Assembly (NCBI RefSeq): GCF_001547525.1
Contig: NZ_CM003769.1
Location: 186,001 to 250,000 of the forward strand
DNA: 64,000 nucleotides
Direction of reading: 5' to 3'
From: Burkholderia anthina
Lineage (GTDB): Bacteria > Pseudomonadota > Gammaproteobacteria > Burkholderiales > Burkholderiaceae
Part shown: positions 40,417 to 51,100 of the stretch, in pieces
How positions within the stretch are numbered: the first letter of the stretch is position 1
Layout: each line of letters opens with the position of its first letter
The notes under the pieces: generated by a model
The model's input: the letters and a program-made list of their open reading frames with translations, nothing else
Databases searched by the model: none
Told to the model about the DNA's origin: nothing
Made by a program: the position numbers and the translations under genes

Positions 40417-42387
40417 TCAGTCCGGCTCGACCCAGGCGGCCACGTCGACCGCGCCGAGGTCGCGGCTGCCGAGCACGAAGCGCGCACCGCCCGGCGCGGG
40501 CAGCATGCATGGCGTGTCACCGTAGTTGAACGCGAACGTGACGCGCCCGCGTCGACGCAACCGCACACCGTCCGGCAGCGCGTACGCTTGCAACCCCGCA
40601 TCGCGTGCGCAGCGGGCAACGATCGCGCGCAACAGCGTCCGATCGAAACAGGCAGTCGCCATCGTCACGTGAGCGCGCCGCACGAGCGCCGGCACACCGT
40701 CGTCGCATGCGGCCAGTACGTCGACGCCCGGCGCCGCGTCCATATCGACGTGATCGCGCCATTTCAGCGCATGACCATCGACGCCGTCGAACGACACACG
40801 CGGCGCGAGCGACGGCCGCAGCGACTCGACCTGGCCAATCCGCACCGGTAGCACGTTGCGCAGCTTGCCGGGTGCGAGACCCGGCGCGATCGCGAATTCC
40901 GCGGTGCGCGAACCCGTGCGCGGCCCGAACAGCCAGTGGGCGTGTCCGCTCGCGGCCTGCTCGACGATGCGATCCGTGACGACCGGCAGCGTCGGCGCGA
41001 CGACGAACGCATAACGCGACACATCGGCGCCAGCCGCGACGATATCGACGTCGAGGCCCAGCTCGCGCAGCGCGCGATACCAGTCGAACACGTGCTGTTG
41101 ATAGTCGAAATCGGCGCCGTGCGGCTGGATCCGGATCATCCAGTCGGCCTCGTAGTCGAACAGCAGCGCGACGCGGGCCGTGTCACGCTCGCCGGCGACG
41201 AGCGCGGGATCCAGCGCGGCGATCTCGCGTGCGACGCGCGCCACTTCGTGACCGCCCGGCGACAGCCGGTCGTCCGGCGCGTTGAGTCCCGAATGCAGTT
41301 GCTCCTGCGCATGCGGATACTGCCGCCACCGGAAATACGACACGAGCTCCGCGCCGTGCGCAAACGCTTCCCACGTCCACAGCCGCACCGCGCCCGCGTG
41401 CGGCACCGGGTTGTAAGGCCCCCAGTTGACGGGCCCCGCCTGCTGCTCCATCACCCACATCCGGCCGTTGCCCACCCCGCGATACAGGTCGTGCGAGAAC
41501 GCCGACACGTCCGGATGCCCGGTGCGGGCCCAGCGTTGCTTGTCCGCTTCATCGAGCGGCAGCACTTCAGTGCGCGGCACCGGATAGCTGTCCCACGCGG
41601 CGACGTCGAGGCCGCCGCGTGCGAACGCGTAATGATCGAACTCGGCGAAAAAACCCATGAAGTTATGCAGCACGTCGCGACCCGGCGCGTGCGGACGGAT
41701 CGCGTCGACCTGCGCGGCATGAAACCGCGCGACCTCGTCGGACTGATAGCGCCGGAAGTCGAGCAGGTGGGCGGGATTCGCGTCGGTCGGCGTATGACGC
41801 GGCAGTTCGATCTCGTCGAAGCCGCGATATTCCATGCTCCAGAACACGTTGCCCCACGCGCGGTTCAGCGCGTCGATATCGCCATGACGCGTGGCGAGCC
41901 ACGTGCGGAAACCCTGGAGTGCCGCCTGTGTATAGCTCGGCAACGTGTTGTGACAGCCGAGTTCGTTGTCGGTCTGCCACGCGATCACCGCCGGATGCGC
42001 GCCGTAGCGCCGCGCCATCGCGTCGGCGATGCGCACGCAGTGCTCGCGATACACGGGGCTCGCGATGTCGTAATGGCGACGCGAGCCGAACTGCCACACC
42101 GCGCCATCGACACCCACCGGCAGAATCTCCGGATGACGATCGACGAGCCACTTCGGCGGCGCGGCGGTCGGCGTGCCGAGTACGATCTTCAACTGCTGGC
42201 GTGCGAGCGTGTCGATCGCGTCGTCGAGCCATGTCCAGTCGTAGCGGCCGGGCTCCGGCTCCATCCGGCTCCACGCGAATTCGGCGATCCGCACGCGCGT
42301 CAGGCCCAGTTCGGCCATGCGCCGCGCATCGCGATCCCATTGTTCGCGCGGCCAGTGTTCGGGGTAGTAGCAAACGCCGAGGTGCAT
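40417..42387 (-). CDS. ganA: beta-galactosidase (GH42)
   Basis: A protein of 656 residues, no signal peptide, so it works in the cytoplasm on imported galacto-oligosaccharides. GH42 landmarks: LGVCYYPEHWPREQWDRDA at the start, VRIAEFAWSRMEPEPGRYDW, acid/base Glu in WQTDNELGCHN (E142), nucleophile Glu in RMWVMEQQAGPVNWGPYN (E314), and the trimerisation-type middle domain with VALLFDYEADWMI. The end (FAFNYGDTPCML) is the small C-terminal domain. AAGGAA precedes the ATG. It follows the second permease by 32 bp and precedes the MFS gene by 4 bp. The symbol follows Bacillus usage by analogy. Confidence 0.94.
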   Translation of the reverse strand: MHLGVCYYPEHWPREQWDRDARRMAELGLTRVRIAEFAWSRMEPEPGRYDWTWLDDAIDTLARQQLKIVLGTPTAAPPKWLVDRHPEILPVGVDGAVWQFGSRRHYDIASPVYREHCVRIADAMARRYGAHPAVIAWQTDNELGCHNTLPSYTQAALQGFRTWLATRHGDIDALNRAWGNVFWSMEYRGFDEIELPRHTPTDANPAHLLDFRRYQSDEVARFHAAQVDAIRPHAPGRDVLHNFMGFFAEFDHYAFARGGLDVAAWDSYPVPRTEVLPLDEADKQRWARTGHPDVSAFSHDLYRGVGNGRMWVMEQQAGPVNWGPYNPVPHAGAVRLWTWEAFAHGAELVSYFRWRQYPHAQEQLHSGLNAPDDRLSPGGHEVARVAREIAALDPALVAGERDTARVALLFDYEADWMIRIQPHGADFDYQQHVFDWYRALRELGLDVDIVAAGADVSRYAFVVAPTLPVVTDRIVEQAASGHAHWLFGPRTGSRTAEFAIAPGLAPGKLRNVLPVRIGQVESLRPSLAPRVSFDGVDGHALKWRDHVDMDAAPGVDVLAACDDGVPALVRRAHVTMATACFDRTLLRAIVARCARDAGLQAYALPDGVRLRRRGRVTFAFNYGDTPCMLPAPGGARFVLGSRDLGAVDVAAWVEPD

Positions 42388-42419
42388 CGTGGATTCCTTG
42401 GAGAAAGAGGATGGACGGG

Positions 42420-43271
42420 TCAGCCCTTGGTCGCGCCGAACGTGAGCCCTGCGACGAAGTGCTTCTGCATCGCGAAGAACATCAGCACCGACGGTAGCGC
42501 GGCGAGCACGGAGCCTGCCGACACGATGTTCCAGGCGGTCGTCCACTGCCCTTTCAGCGCGGCGACGCCGACGGTGATCGGCGCCGCGTCGTCGCCTTGC
42601 GTGAGGCACAGTGCCCAGAAGTAGTCGTTCCACACGAACGTGAACACGAGGATCGCGAGCGCCGCGAGCGCGGGCCGCACGAGCGGCAGCACGACGCGCC
42701 AGTAGATCGCCCACTCGGACGCGCCCTCGACGCGCGCGGCCTCGATCAGCTCGAACGGCAGCTCGCGGATGAAGTTGCGCAGGAACAGCGTGCAGAAGCC
42801 GGTCTGGAACGCGGTGTGGAACAGCACGAGCGCCCATACGGTGTTGTACAGGCCGACGGCGAGCATGATCTGCCGCACCGGGATCATCAGGATCTGGATC
42901 GGCACGAAGTTGCCGGCGACGAACAGCCCGAGCAGCACGAGATTGCCGCGGAACCGGTAGTTCGCGAGCGCGTGCCCGGCGAGCGACGCGAGCAGGATCG
43001 ACGCGGCGACCGACGGCACCGTGATCAGGAGGCTGTTCGCGAAGTAGTGGAGCATCGGCGTCTGCGTGAGCGCGGCGCCGTAGTTGTCGACGAGCGCGAA
43101 CTGCTTCGGCCAGCTCCAGTAATGACCGGCCATGATCTCGTCGGTCGAGCGGATCGACGTGACGAGCACCGCGAGCAGCGGCACGAGCCACAGCGCGAGC
43201 GCACACGGCAGCGACAGCCGGTACAGCAGGCGGGCGGGACGTCCCCAGCGGGACACGGGCATCGGATACAT
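42420..43271 (-). CDS. ganQ: galacto-oligosaccharide ABC transporter permease (MalG-type)
   Basis: An inner-membrane protein of 283 residues with six hydrophobic segments, of the CUT1 MalG type. The EAA motif is ELIEAARVEGASEWAIYWRVVLPLVRPAL (about 180-208), which docks on the ATPase. The N-terminus begins with a short basic stretch and a first helix LPCALALWLVPLLAVLVTSI. It lies 9 bp downstream of the partner permease gene and is followed by GH42. Substrate (galactan fragments) is inferred from neighbours. Confidence 0.92.
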   Translation of the reverse strand: MYPMPVSRWGRPARLLYRLSLPCALALWLVPLLAVLVTSIRSTDEIMAGHYWSWPKQFALVDNYGAALTQTPMLHYFANSLLITVPSVAASILLASLAGHALANYRFRGNLVLLGLFVAGNFVPIQILMIPVRQIMLAVGLYNTVWALVLFHTAFQTGFCTLFLRNFIRELPFELIEAARVEGASEWAIYWRVVLPLVRPALAALAILVFTFVWNDYFWALCLTQGDDAAPITVGVAALKGQWTTAWNIVSAGSVLAALPSVLMFFAMQKHFVAGLTFGATKG

Positions 43272-43280
43272 TTGCGATCC

Positions 43281-44198
43281 TTACGATTCGACGCGCACCA
43301 GCTTGCGCAGCTGCCACACGATATAGACGAGCATGATCGCGAACAGCACGACCGCGATCGCGGCCGAATAGCCTTCGCGGTAGTACTTGATCGCCTGGTC
43401 GACCATGAAGTACGCGAGCACGGTCGAGCTGTCGAACGGGCCGCCGCCCGTCATCACCGAGATCAGGTCGAAGCTGCGCAGCGCGCCGATCACGGTCAGC
43501 ACGACCGCCATGAACGTCGCGGGCCGCAGTTGCGGCAGGATCACGTGCCACAGCAGCGTGAAGCCGCGCGCGCCTTCCATCCGCGCCGCTTCGACGATCT
43601 CGCCGTTGATGCCGGTGAGCCCGGTCAGGTACAGGATCATGCAGAACGGGATCTGCGGCCACAGCGCGGCGACGATCACGCCGTAGGTCGCATAGCGCGG
43701 ATCGCCGAGCACCGGGATTCCGTGCCCGACGATCAGCTTCAGCAGCCCGAACGTCGGGTCGTAGAACCACGAGAACACGAGGCCAACGACGACGCCCGGC
43801 AGCACGAACGGCGCGAAGAACAGCGACTTCACGAGCCGGATGCCGAACACGTTCTGGTTCAGGTACAGCGCGAGCGCGAGGCCGAGCGGCGGCGCGGCGA
43901 GGAACAGCGCGAGCCACAACACGTTGTTCTTCAGCGCGACGGTGAACGTATCGGACTGCAGCAGCTCGCGATAGTTGTCGAGTCCGGCGAACGTCATCGG
44001 CGTCATCCCGTCCCACTGATGGAAGCTCAGCCAGATGCTGCTGACGATCGGGTACAGCACGAACACGGTGAAGAGCGCGAAACCCGGCAGCACGAACCAC
44101 AGGGCCGCGCGATTGCGCCGCCGCGCGAGCGACGCGCGCGCAGGCCGCCGTGGGCCGGCATCGCGGCGCGCGGCGCTTTCGGACAGGCTGATTGACAT
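43281..44198 (-). CDS. ganP: galacto-oligosaccharide ABC transporter permease (MalF-type)
   Basis: A protein of 305 residues with six membrane segments, of the CUT1 MalF/UgpA type. First helix ALWFVLPGFALFTVFVLYPIV, then SIWLSFHQWDGM; EAA loop EIVEAARMEGARGFTLLWHVILPQLRPA (about 198-225). The N-terminal 30 residues are Arg/Ala-rich and cytoplasmic. The start at 44198 is the only ATG that leaves a short N-terminus. It is 82 bp after the binding-protein gene and pairs with the next permease. The long first periplasmic loop of enterobacterial MalF is absent, as in most CUT1 permeases. Confidence 0.92.
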   Translation of the reverse strand: MSISLSESAARRDAGPRRPARASLARRRNRAALWFVLPGFALFTVFVLYPIVSSIWLSFHQWDGMTPMTFAGLDNYRELLQSDTFTVALKNNVLWLALFLAAPPLGLALALYLNQNVFGIRLVKSLFFAPFVLPGVVVGLVFSWFYDPTFGLLKLIVGHGIPVLGDPRYATYGVIVAALWPQIPFCMILYLTGLTGINGEIVEAARMEGARGFTLLWHVILPQLRPATFMAVVLTVIGALRSFDLISVMTGGGPFDSSTVLAYFMVDQAIKYYREGYSAAIAVVLFAIMLVYIVWQLRKLVRVES

Positions 44199-44280
44199 GA
44201 GATGACCTTCGATGAAACGAACGTGACGGTGACGACGCAGCACGGGGCCGACATCCTCGCCGGCCCGGCCGCGCGGCGCA

Positions 44281-45519
44281 TTACTTCCGGTAGATGCGCT
44301 TGCGGGTCTGCTCGAGGCGCTGCAGGATCGCATCGAGCTGCGTCGGGTCGGACAGGAACTGCTGCATCGCCTTCATCCCCTCGTCCGCCATTTCCTTCGT
44401 CATGTCGCGATCGTAGAACTGCGCGATGCCGCCCGGCGTCGTCGCGAGCGTATGGAATCCGATCTTCGAGATCGGGTCCTGCGGCTCCGGCGCCTTGTTG
44501 TTCGACGGCAGTTGCCCCATCCCCTTCGCGAACTCGCCGCTGACCGCCGGCTGCCCCATGAACGCGAGGAAGCGTCGCGCATCGGCCTTGTTGTGCGCTT
44601 TCGCCGGCACGATCAGCACGTTGACCGGGCCGTCCTCGGCAAGCGGCACCGACGCGTCGATCACCGGAAAGCGGAAGAAGCTGATCGGGTTGCGCGTCGC
44701 GCTCAGCAGTCCTGCCGAATACCAGGTGCCCATCAGCGTCATCGCGGCCTGACCGTTGACGATCAGCGGGCTCAGCGAATCGACGTCGTAGGACAATGCG
44801 TTGTCGATGAAATACTTGTCGTCGATCAGCTTCTTCCATGCTGCGTACACGGCCCGCACGCGCGGATCGGTATAGGCGACGTCGCCGGCCATCAGCTTCT
44901 GGTGGAACGCATAGCCGTTGATCCGCAGGTCGAGGTAGTCGAACCACGCGGCGAGCGTCCATGCATCGCGCGCGGCCACCGCGATCGGCGCGATGCCGGC
45001 CGCCTTCAGCTTGCGGCACGCGTCGAGAAACTGCGGCCAGTCGGCCGGCTCGCCGTGAATGCCGGCCTTCTCGAACAGGTCCTTGCGATAGAACAGCCCG
45101 TACGCGTCATAGCCGAGCGGCAAACTGTAGAGCTTGCCGCCGTAGGTCGACGACTGCTTGACGGACGCATACGTGTCGTTCCAGCCGTTCTTCTGCCAGT
45201 CCGCGCTCAGATCCTCGATCAGCCCACGCTTCGCGAAATACGCGAGCCGCTCGCCGTTGTTCCAGCTCAGCACGTCCGGCGGATCGGTCGCGAGCCAGCC
45301 GGACATCTGCACCTTGTACGCCTCCTCGCCGACGTAGCTGACCTTCAGGTCGATATCCGGATTCGCCTTGTGGAACTGGTCGAACGCGGCCTGCCACGTC
45401 GCGCGCTGGTTGCCGCGCGCGGCAACGTTCACTTTCAGCGTGCCCGCGTCGGCCGCGCCCGCGGCGCACGCCGCGGCAGTCGTCAGGGCAAGCAGCAGTC
45501 GGCTCGCACGAAGTCTCAT
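44281..45519 (-). CDS. ganS: sugar ABC transporter substrate-binding protein
   Basis: A periplasmic protein of 412 residues. Signal peptide LLLALTTAAACAAGAADA (cleavage about 25) and then a family-1 oligosaccharide-binding fold: LKVNVAARGNQRATWQAAFDQF, NPDIDLKVSYVGEEAY, LPLGYDAYGLFYRKDLFEKAG, MTLMGTWYSAGLL, and a helical end PTQLDAILQRLEQTRKRIYRK. It captures oligosaccharides for the permease pair that follows. Specificity for beta-1,4-galacto-oligosaccharides is inferred from GH53 and GH42 in the same regulon. It lies 63 bp after the ATPase gene. Confidence 0.92.
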   Translation of the reverse strand: MRLRASRLLLALTTAAACAAGAADAGTLKVNVAARGNQRATWQAAFDQFHKANPDIDLKVSYVGEEAYKVQMSGWLATDPPDVLSWNNGERLAYFAKRGLIEDLSADWQKNGWNDTYASVKQSSTYGGKLYSLPLGYDAYGLFYRKDLFEKAGIHGEPADWPQFLDACRKLKAAGIAPIAVAARDAWTLAAWFDYLDLRINGYAFHQKLMAGDVAYTDPRVRAVYAAWKKLIDDKYFIDNALSYDVDSLSPLIVNGQAAMTLMGTWYSAGLLSATRNPISFFRFPVIDASVPLAEDGPVNVLIVPAKAHNKADARRFLAFMGQPAVSGEFAKGMGQLPSNNKAPEPQDPISKIGFHTLATTPGGIAQFYDRDMTKEMADEGMKAMQQFLSDPTQLDAILQRLEQTRKRIYRK

Positions 45520-45582
45520 CGTTGTCTCCTGATATTGGTGTGTTGAATGCCGCGTCGCACGCGGCCGGTCGGCATGGCGCCG

Positions 45583-46737
45583 CTACGCGAACGCCGCTTC
45601 GGCGTGAAGGGCCGGCAACGCGATGCCGGCTTCGTCGAACAGATGGCAACTCGACGGCGGCACGAGAAACGCATGCCGTTCGCCGCGCCGCAACGCGGCC
45701 TGCCCCGGCAATTTCGCGAGTAGCGGCACACCGTCGGGCTGGTCGAGATGCACGTATGCGGCTTCGCCGAGCTGCTCGACGAGCGCGATGTCGCGCACGA
45801 TCGACGGCAAGCCGGCATCGGCGGACGCGGCGAGCATCAGGTGCTCGGGACGAATCCCGAGCGTCACGCGCGCACCGCGGCCGACGTGGCGCGGCAACGC
45901 GCGATCGCGCAGCGTCAGCGTTTCGCCGGTGCCTTCCAGCGTCAGCCGGCAGCCGTGCACCTCGCCCGCCTCGACGACGGCCGGCAGGAAATTCATCCGC
46001 GGCGAGCCGATGAAGCCCGCGACGAAGCGGTTGGCCGGCCGGTGATACAGCTCGAGCGGCGCACCGGCCTGCGCGATGCTGCCGAAGCGCGCGACGTCGT
46101 CGCCCGCATGCAGCAGCACGATCCGGTCGGCCAGCGTCATCGCCTCGATCTGGTCGTGCGTGACGTAGACCGAACTCGATTGCGTGAAGCGCGCGTGCAG
46201 CCGCGCGATTTCGACCCGCGTCTGGCCGCGCAGCGTCGCGTCGAGATTCGACAGCGGCTCGTCGAACAGAAACACGCGCGGTTCGCGCACGATCGCACGG
46301 CCGATCGCGACGCGCTGCCGCTGCCCGCCGGACAACGCCTTCGGCTTGCGATCGAGCAGCGCTTCGAGCTGCAGTACACGCGCGGCCTCGGTCACGCGGC
46401 GGCGGATCTCGTCCTTCGGCGTGCCGGCGATCCGCAACCCGAAACCGATGTTGTCGAACACGGTCATGTGCGGAAACAGCGCATAGCTCTGGAACACCAT
46501 CGCGACGCCGCGCTCCGCGGGCGGCGTGTCGTTCATCCGTGCGCCGCCGATCCGCAGCTCGCCCTCGGTCACGTCCTCGAGCCCGGCGATCATCCGCAAC
46601 AGCGTGGATTTTCCGCAGCCCGACGGACCGAGAAACACGCAGAATTCGTGCGACGCGATCTCGAGGTTCACGTCGCGCAGCACCGGCGCATGGTCGCCGT
46701 AGCGCTTCGAGACGTCCTTCATTGAAATGGCGGTCAT
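45583..46737 (-). CDS. sugar ABC transporter ATPase (UgpC/MsmX/MalK type)
   Basis: A protein of 384 residues and first gene of the galactan uptake operon. Walker A GPSGCGKS (37-44), Q-loop VFQSYALFPH, signature LSGGQRQR (135-142), Walker B VFLFDEP (155-161), H-loop YVTHDQIEAM. The C-terminal third is the MalK-type regulatory TOBE/OB domain with LGIRPEHLML, which in other systems binds control proteins. GGAGAG precedes the ATG. A LacI-type operator lies 38 bp upstream. Having its own ATPase gene makes this system independent of a shared MsmX. Confidence 0.94.
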   Translation of the reverse strand: MTAISMKDVSKRYGDHAPVLRDVNLEIASHEFCVFLGPSGCGKSTLLRMIAGLEDVTEGELRIGGARMNDTPPAERGVAMVFQSYALFPHMTVFDNIGFGLRIAGTPKDEIRRRVTEAARVLQLEALLDRKPKALSGGQRQRVAIGRAIVREPRVFLFDEPLSNLDATLRGQTRVEIARLHARFTQSSSVYVTHDQIEAMTLADRIVLLHAGDDVARFGSIAQAGAPLELYHRPANRFVAGFIGSPRMNFLPAVVEAGEVHGCRLTLEGTGETLTLRDRALPRHVGRGARVTLGIRPEHLMLAASADAGLPSIVRDIALVEQLGEAAYVHLDQPDGVPLLAKLPGQAALRRGERHAFLVPPSSCHLFDEAGIALPALHAEAAFA

Positions 46738-46774
46738 CGCGCTCTCCTGTCGTCCGTCACACGCATCGGATCGG

Positions 46775-46796
46775 AAAATTTAAACGCTTAAATTTT
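46775..46796. promoter_or_regulatory. LacI-family operator upstream of galactan uptake operon
   Basis: Perfect 9-bp arms AAAATTTAA and TTAAATTTT flank the centre ACGC. The inner TTTAA-NNNN-TTAAA is the same core as at 37844-37857. It lies 38 bp before the ATPase gene on the minus strand and about 177 bp before the divergent lacI-type gene, so it may also give autoregulation. Confidence 0.75.
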
Positions 46797-46855
46797 GATG
46801 GCGCGATTCGCCCGCTTCGCCGTACCATGTCGTCTCCTTCCTCTGATGTGTCGAG

Positions 46856-46884
46856 AAATTAGCGTATTGGCTGTCCCCGTGCAA
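46856..46884 (-). promoter_or_regulatory. promoter candidate for the galactan uptake operon
   Basis: On the minus strand TTGCAC (46884-46879) and TAATTT (46861-46856) are 17 bp apart. The operator at 46775-46796 would then lie about 55-75 bp inside the transcript, like the arrangement before the galactanase gene. The -10 is weak. Confidence 0.35.
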
Positions 46885-46972
46885 CTTGTGGGACGCACTC
46901 CCAGAATATGAGCAGACACTCTCCCGCTTCACTTCCGCTGCATCACGCCAGCCGGCCGATCGGAGGCCGCGT

Positions 46973-47986
46973 ATGGTGACGCTCGCGCAAGTCGCGCAGC
47001 GCGCGAACGTCACGGCGGCGACCGTCTCGAACGTGCTGCGCAATCCGCAGAAGGTGAAGCCGGCGACCGTCGAACGCGTGATGGCGGCGATCCGCGAACT
47101 CGGCTACCGGCCGAACCTGACCGCGCGCGCGCTCGCCGAGGGCCGCACGTCGACGCTCGCGCTGATGCTGTCGAACATCACGAACCCGTTCTATCCGGAA
47201 TTCGTGCTGGCAGCCGAGCGCGAGGCGCGCAAGCGCGGCCATTACCTGCTCGTGTCCAATACCGACGACGATCCGGCGATCACCCGCAACTACCTCGAGC
47301 GGATCGCGGGGACGCTCGCGGCCGGTGCGATCGTGATGAACACCGATCTCGCCGAAGCGGAACTCGCCGACATCGCGCGTCACGGCGCATCGATCGTGCT
47401 GTGCATGTGGGAACACGTGCATGCGTCGCGTACGCTGCCGTGCGTGACCGTCGATTTCGCGGCGGCGGGCGCGCTGGCGGCCGCGCATTTGTCCGGGCTG
47501 CGACATCGCGCGTTCGGCGCGCTCGTCGGCAAGGGGTCGGGCGGTCCGCAGTCGGTGCGGCTGCGCGGTTTCGCCGACGAACTCGCGGCGCGCGGCCACC
47601 CCGCGAATGCGCTGACGACCGTATCGGCGCACGACTCGATCGAAGGCGGCTACGAAGCGGCCGCCGCGTTGCTGCGGCAGCAGCCTGGCCTCACCGCGCT
47701 GTTCGCGACCAACGACCTGATGGCGATCGGCGCGATGCAGGCCGCCGCCGATCTCGGCCTGCGCGTGCCGGCCGATCTGTCGGTCGTCGGCATGACCGAT
47801 ATCCAGCTCGCCCACCAGTTCCGTCCCGCGCTGACCACGGTGCGGTTCCCGACCGCGCAGATCGCCGCGCGGGCGATCGCGCTGACGCTCGACATGATCG
47901 ACGGAATCGAGCCGGCCGTGGCCGTGCATACGATCGGCGCGCCCGAGCTCGTCGTGCGCGAATCGACCGGGACGGCGCCGGACTGA
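46973..47986 (+). CDS. LacI-family regulator of galactan utilisation
   Basis: A protein of 337 residues. The N-terminal helix-turn-helix and hinge ([27 protein letters not shown] and the [19 protein letters not shown] hinge helix, about 2-60) bind a CG-centred palindrome. The remainder is a periplasmic-binding-protein-like sensor: [61 protein letters not shown] and [28 protein letters not shown] precedes the ATG at 46973. It is divergent from the uptake operon. By position and the two matching operators it is the likely repressor, relieved by a galactobiose-type inducer (inference). Confidence 0.93.
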   Translation: MVTLAQVAQRANVTAATVSNVLRNPQKVKPATVERVMAAIRELGYRPNLTARALAEGRTSTLALMLSNITNPFYPEFVLAAEREARKRGHYLLVSNTDDDPAITRNYLERIAGTLAAGAIVMNTDLAEAELADIARHGASIVLCMWEHVHASRTLPCVTVDFAAAGALAAAHLSGLRHRAFGALVGKGSGGPQSVRLRGFADELAARGHPANALTTVSAHDSIEGGYEAAAALLRQQPGLTALFATNDLMAIGAMQAAADLGLRVPADLSVVGMTDIQLAHQFRPALTTVRFPTAQIAARAIALTLDMIDGIEPAVAVHTIGAPELVVRESTGTAPD

Positions 47987-48168
47987 CGGTTCGATACGCA
48001 CGCGCTTGTGCATGCGGCGTGCGGCGTATGCGTCGGGAATGAACGACGTGGCGTCGGTCGCATCACGAAACTTCTGTAATGCGAATCTGAAAACCCACCA
48101 TCATCGAACCATCGACAAACGATCGGCCGCTCACGACGACTTCATCGCAAGCGGCCGCCGCCCTCCCT

Positions 48169-51100
48169 TTAGAACTTCCACAGCAGATTGCCGTACAGCG
48201 CGTGATCGCTGATGTTGCCGCCGAGCTGGCCGCTATACGACAGGCCGATCGACAGGTTCTTCGTCACGGCCGCATCGACACCGACCTCGAGCACGGCCGC
48301 ATCGCGCGCGATCGGCACGCCGACCACGCTGAACGGTGCGCCGCCGCTCGCGAACGACAGCGTCGAACCCGGCTGCGTGTTGCCGAACGCATGCCGCCAG
48401 CCAATCGTGCCGAAGGTCGTGATCTTGCCCTTCGTCGTGACCGCGACGTCCGTCGACGCCCGCACGCCGAGCGTCGAGAAGCCGAGGCCGGTCGTGTCGG
48501 AATCGCCCTGCAGCGCCGCCGCGCCGCCGTTCTCCTTGAAGCCGCCGGCGTGCAGGCTCGCATACGCGAGCCCGACGAACGGTTCGAGCGCGACGTTGCG
48601 AATCGCCGTCGAGTAGCCGATCTCGGTGAACACCTGCGTCGCGCTCGCGTCGTAGCTCGCGGTATCGTGATCGGCGAAGCTGCCGAACGACGGATTGCGC
48701 GCGCTATGCACGCGGTACCACGACTGCGACACGCCGCCGCGCACGTTCCACGCGTCGTATCGGCCGCTGGCGTACAGCGCGATCGTCCCGCCGTTGACCT
48801 TCGCCGACTCGTTCTGGTCGGTATTGAGCTGGCTGCGCGACGCGCCGCCCGCGATACCGACGCGCCAGTGGCTGCTGACTTCCGCATCCGTACCGACGAT
48901 GAAGCCGTACAGGTTGCGATCGATCGAAGCGACGCCGTCGCCGTCGAACCGGCTATGCGAGCCGTACAGCCGGCCCCACACCGCGGGCTTGTACGACTTG
49001 GCCGGCGTGCAGCCGTTCTCCGCGGCCATGCGCCGGTCGAGCGCCGCCGCGTGATCGTCCGCCGACACCGGCGCCTCGCATCCGCAGAGCGCCCCGCCCG
49101 GCTGCGAACCGAGCCGTGCACGATCGAGCACCGCGTCGCGCACGTAGCGGCTATCCGACAGCAGCACGCTTCGCGTACTCGGATACAGATCGCCGGCCAG
49201 TTGCGTGAACGCGCGGTTCGCGGTCGGCGCATCCGACGTCAGCACCGTATCGAACAGCGGGTTGCCGGCGCCGAGCGTGCCGACCGCGCCCGCCACCGCT
49301 TGCCCGTCGGGCGTCGTCGCGACCGACGAGAACGGCGTGCCGTTCGGCGCCAGCGACATCAGCACCTGCGCCGGGTTGTACGTGAGCGTCGGCGTGAGGA
49401 ACGCATACGTCGAGTTCACCGCGCTGAACTGCCCTTGCACGCCCGCGCCGGCATTCACGATGGTGTAGAGCTTGCCCGGCTGGTATTGCCCGGTCGCCGC
49501 GACGACCTGTACCGACCCACCGTTGAGCGTGGCGGAGCCGGTCACGTCGAGGCCGCCGCTCTGTTGCGGCGTGGCGCCGACCTGCAGCGTCGAGCCGGGC
49601 TGGAAGGTCGCGTTGCCCGCGACCTTCAGCGGCTGCCCGAGCTGGAGGACCGATGCGGTGCCGCCGCCCGATACGACCAGGCCGCCGATCGTGCCCGTCC
49701 CGGTGACGGTCGCGCCGTTGCCGACCGTCACCGGCGAGTTGGCCAGCGAACCGGTGACGGCGAGCGTGCCGCCCGTCACGGCGGTCGGCCCCGACAGCGT
49801 GTTCGTGCCGCTCAGCACCTGCGCGCCCGTGCCGGCCAGCGTCAGCGGGCCGGTACCCGACAGCGTGCCGGCGAACGTGCTGGTGCCGGCGGTGTTGACC
49901 GTCAGCGGTGTGCTGCCGAGATTCACGTTCGAGCCGGTCGTACCCGACAACGTGCCGATCGCCTGCGGCGCGGCCGCAGCCGCCAGGTTCAGCGTCGCAC
50001 CGCTGCCCGCGAGAATCACCGGGCTCGTCGGCGCGAGACTGCCTGCGCCGGCGAGCGCGAGCGCGCTGCCGCTGCCGATCGTCGTGCCGCCGGTGTACGT
50101 GTTCGCGCCGGTCAGCGTCTGCGTGCCGCCGCCCTGCACTGCGAAGCCGCCGGTGCCCGCGATCGTGCCGCCGAAGGTGCCACCCGTCGGACCCGCCACG
50201 GTCAGCGTATTGCCGCCGAGATTCACGGTCGAACCTGCCGCGCCCGACAGCGCGCTCGTCGTCTGCGGCGTCGTGGCCGCGCCGACGTCGAGCGTCGCGC
50301 CGTTGCCGGCCAGCGTCAGCGCGCTGCCGGCCGACAGGCTGCCGCTGCCGCCGACCGCGAGCGTGCTGCCGTTGCCGATCGTCGTGCCGCCCGTGTACGC
50401 GTTCGCGCCGCTGAGGGTCGTCGTCGACGGGCCGCTCACCGCCAGGTTGCCGCCGCCCGAAATCGGCCCGCTCAGGCCGAGGCTGTTCGCGCCGCCCACC
50501 GTCAGCGTCGAACCCGTGCCGAGATTCACGGCATTGGCGAGCGTCGTGCCGGGCACGCTGGTCCCGAGCGTGCCGCCGTTGCCGCCCACAGTCAGCGTGC
50601 CGCTGCCAAGTGCGGTCGACGTTCCGGCCACCAGCGTGCCGCCGCCCGTGACGCTGGTGCCGCCGGTGTAGGTGTTGGCGCCGGAAAGCGTCGTCGTCGC
50701 GGGGCCGCCGAGCGCGAGCGTGCCGCTGCCCGAGATCGGGCCGCTCAGGCCGAGGCTATGGGTGCCGCCCACCGTCAGCGTCGACCCCGTCCCGAGGTTC
50801 ACCGCATTGGTCAGCGTCGTGCCCGGCGTGCCGGCGGCCAGCGTGCCGCCCGCGCCGCCGGTGTTCAGCGCGCCCGTGCCGAGCGCCGTGTTGCTGCCCG
50901 CGATCAGCGTGCCGCCACCCGTCAGGTTCGTGCCGCCCGTGTAGGTGTTGGCGCCCGTGAGCGTTTCGCTGCCCGTGCCCGCCAGCGTGAGGCTGCCGCC
51001 CGCGCCGGCGATCGTGCCGCCGAACGTGCCGCTGCCCGCCCCGCCGAGCGTCAGGTTGTTGCCGCCGAGGTTCACCGTCGAACCCGCGACGCCCGACAGC

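Noticed and set aside
40417-44100. Single 1227-codon frame that merges GH42 with upstream sequence
   Set aside because: The part before the GH42 Met is a shadow of the two permease genes; GH42 begins at 42387 with AAGGAA in front.
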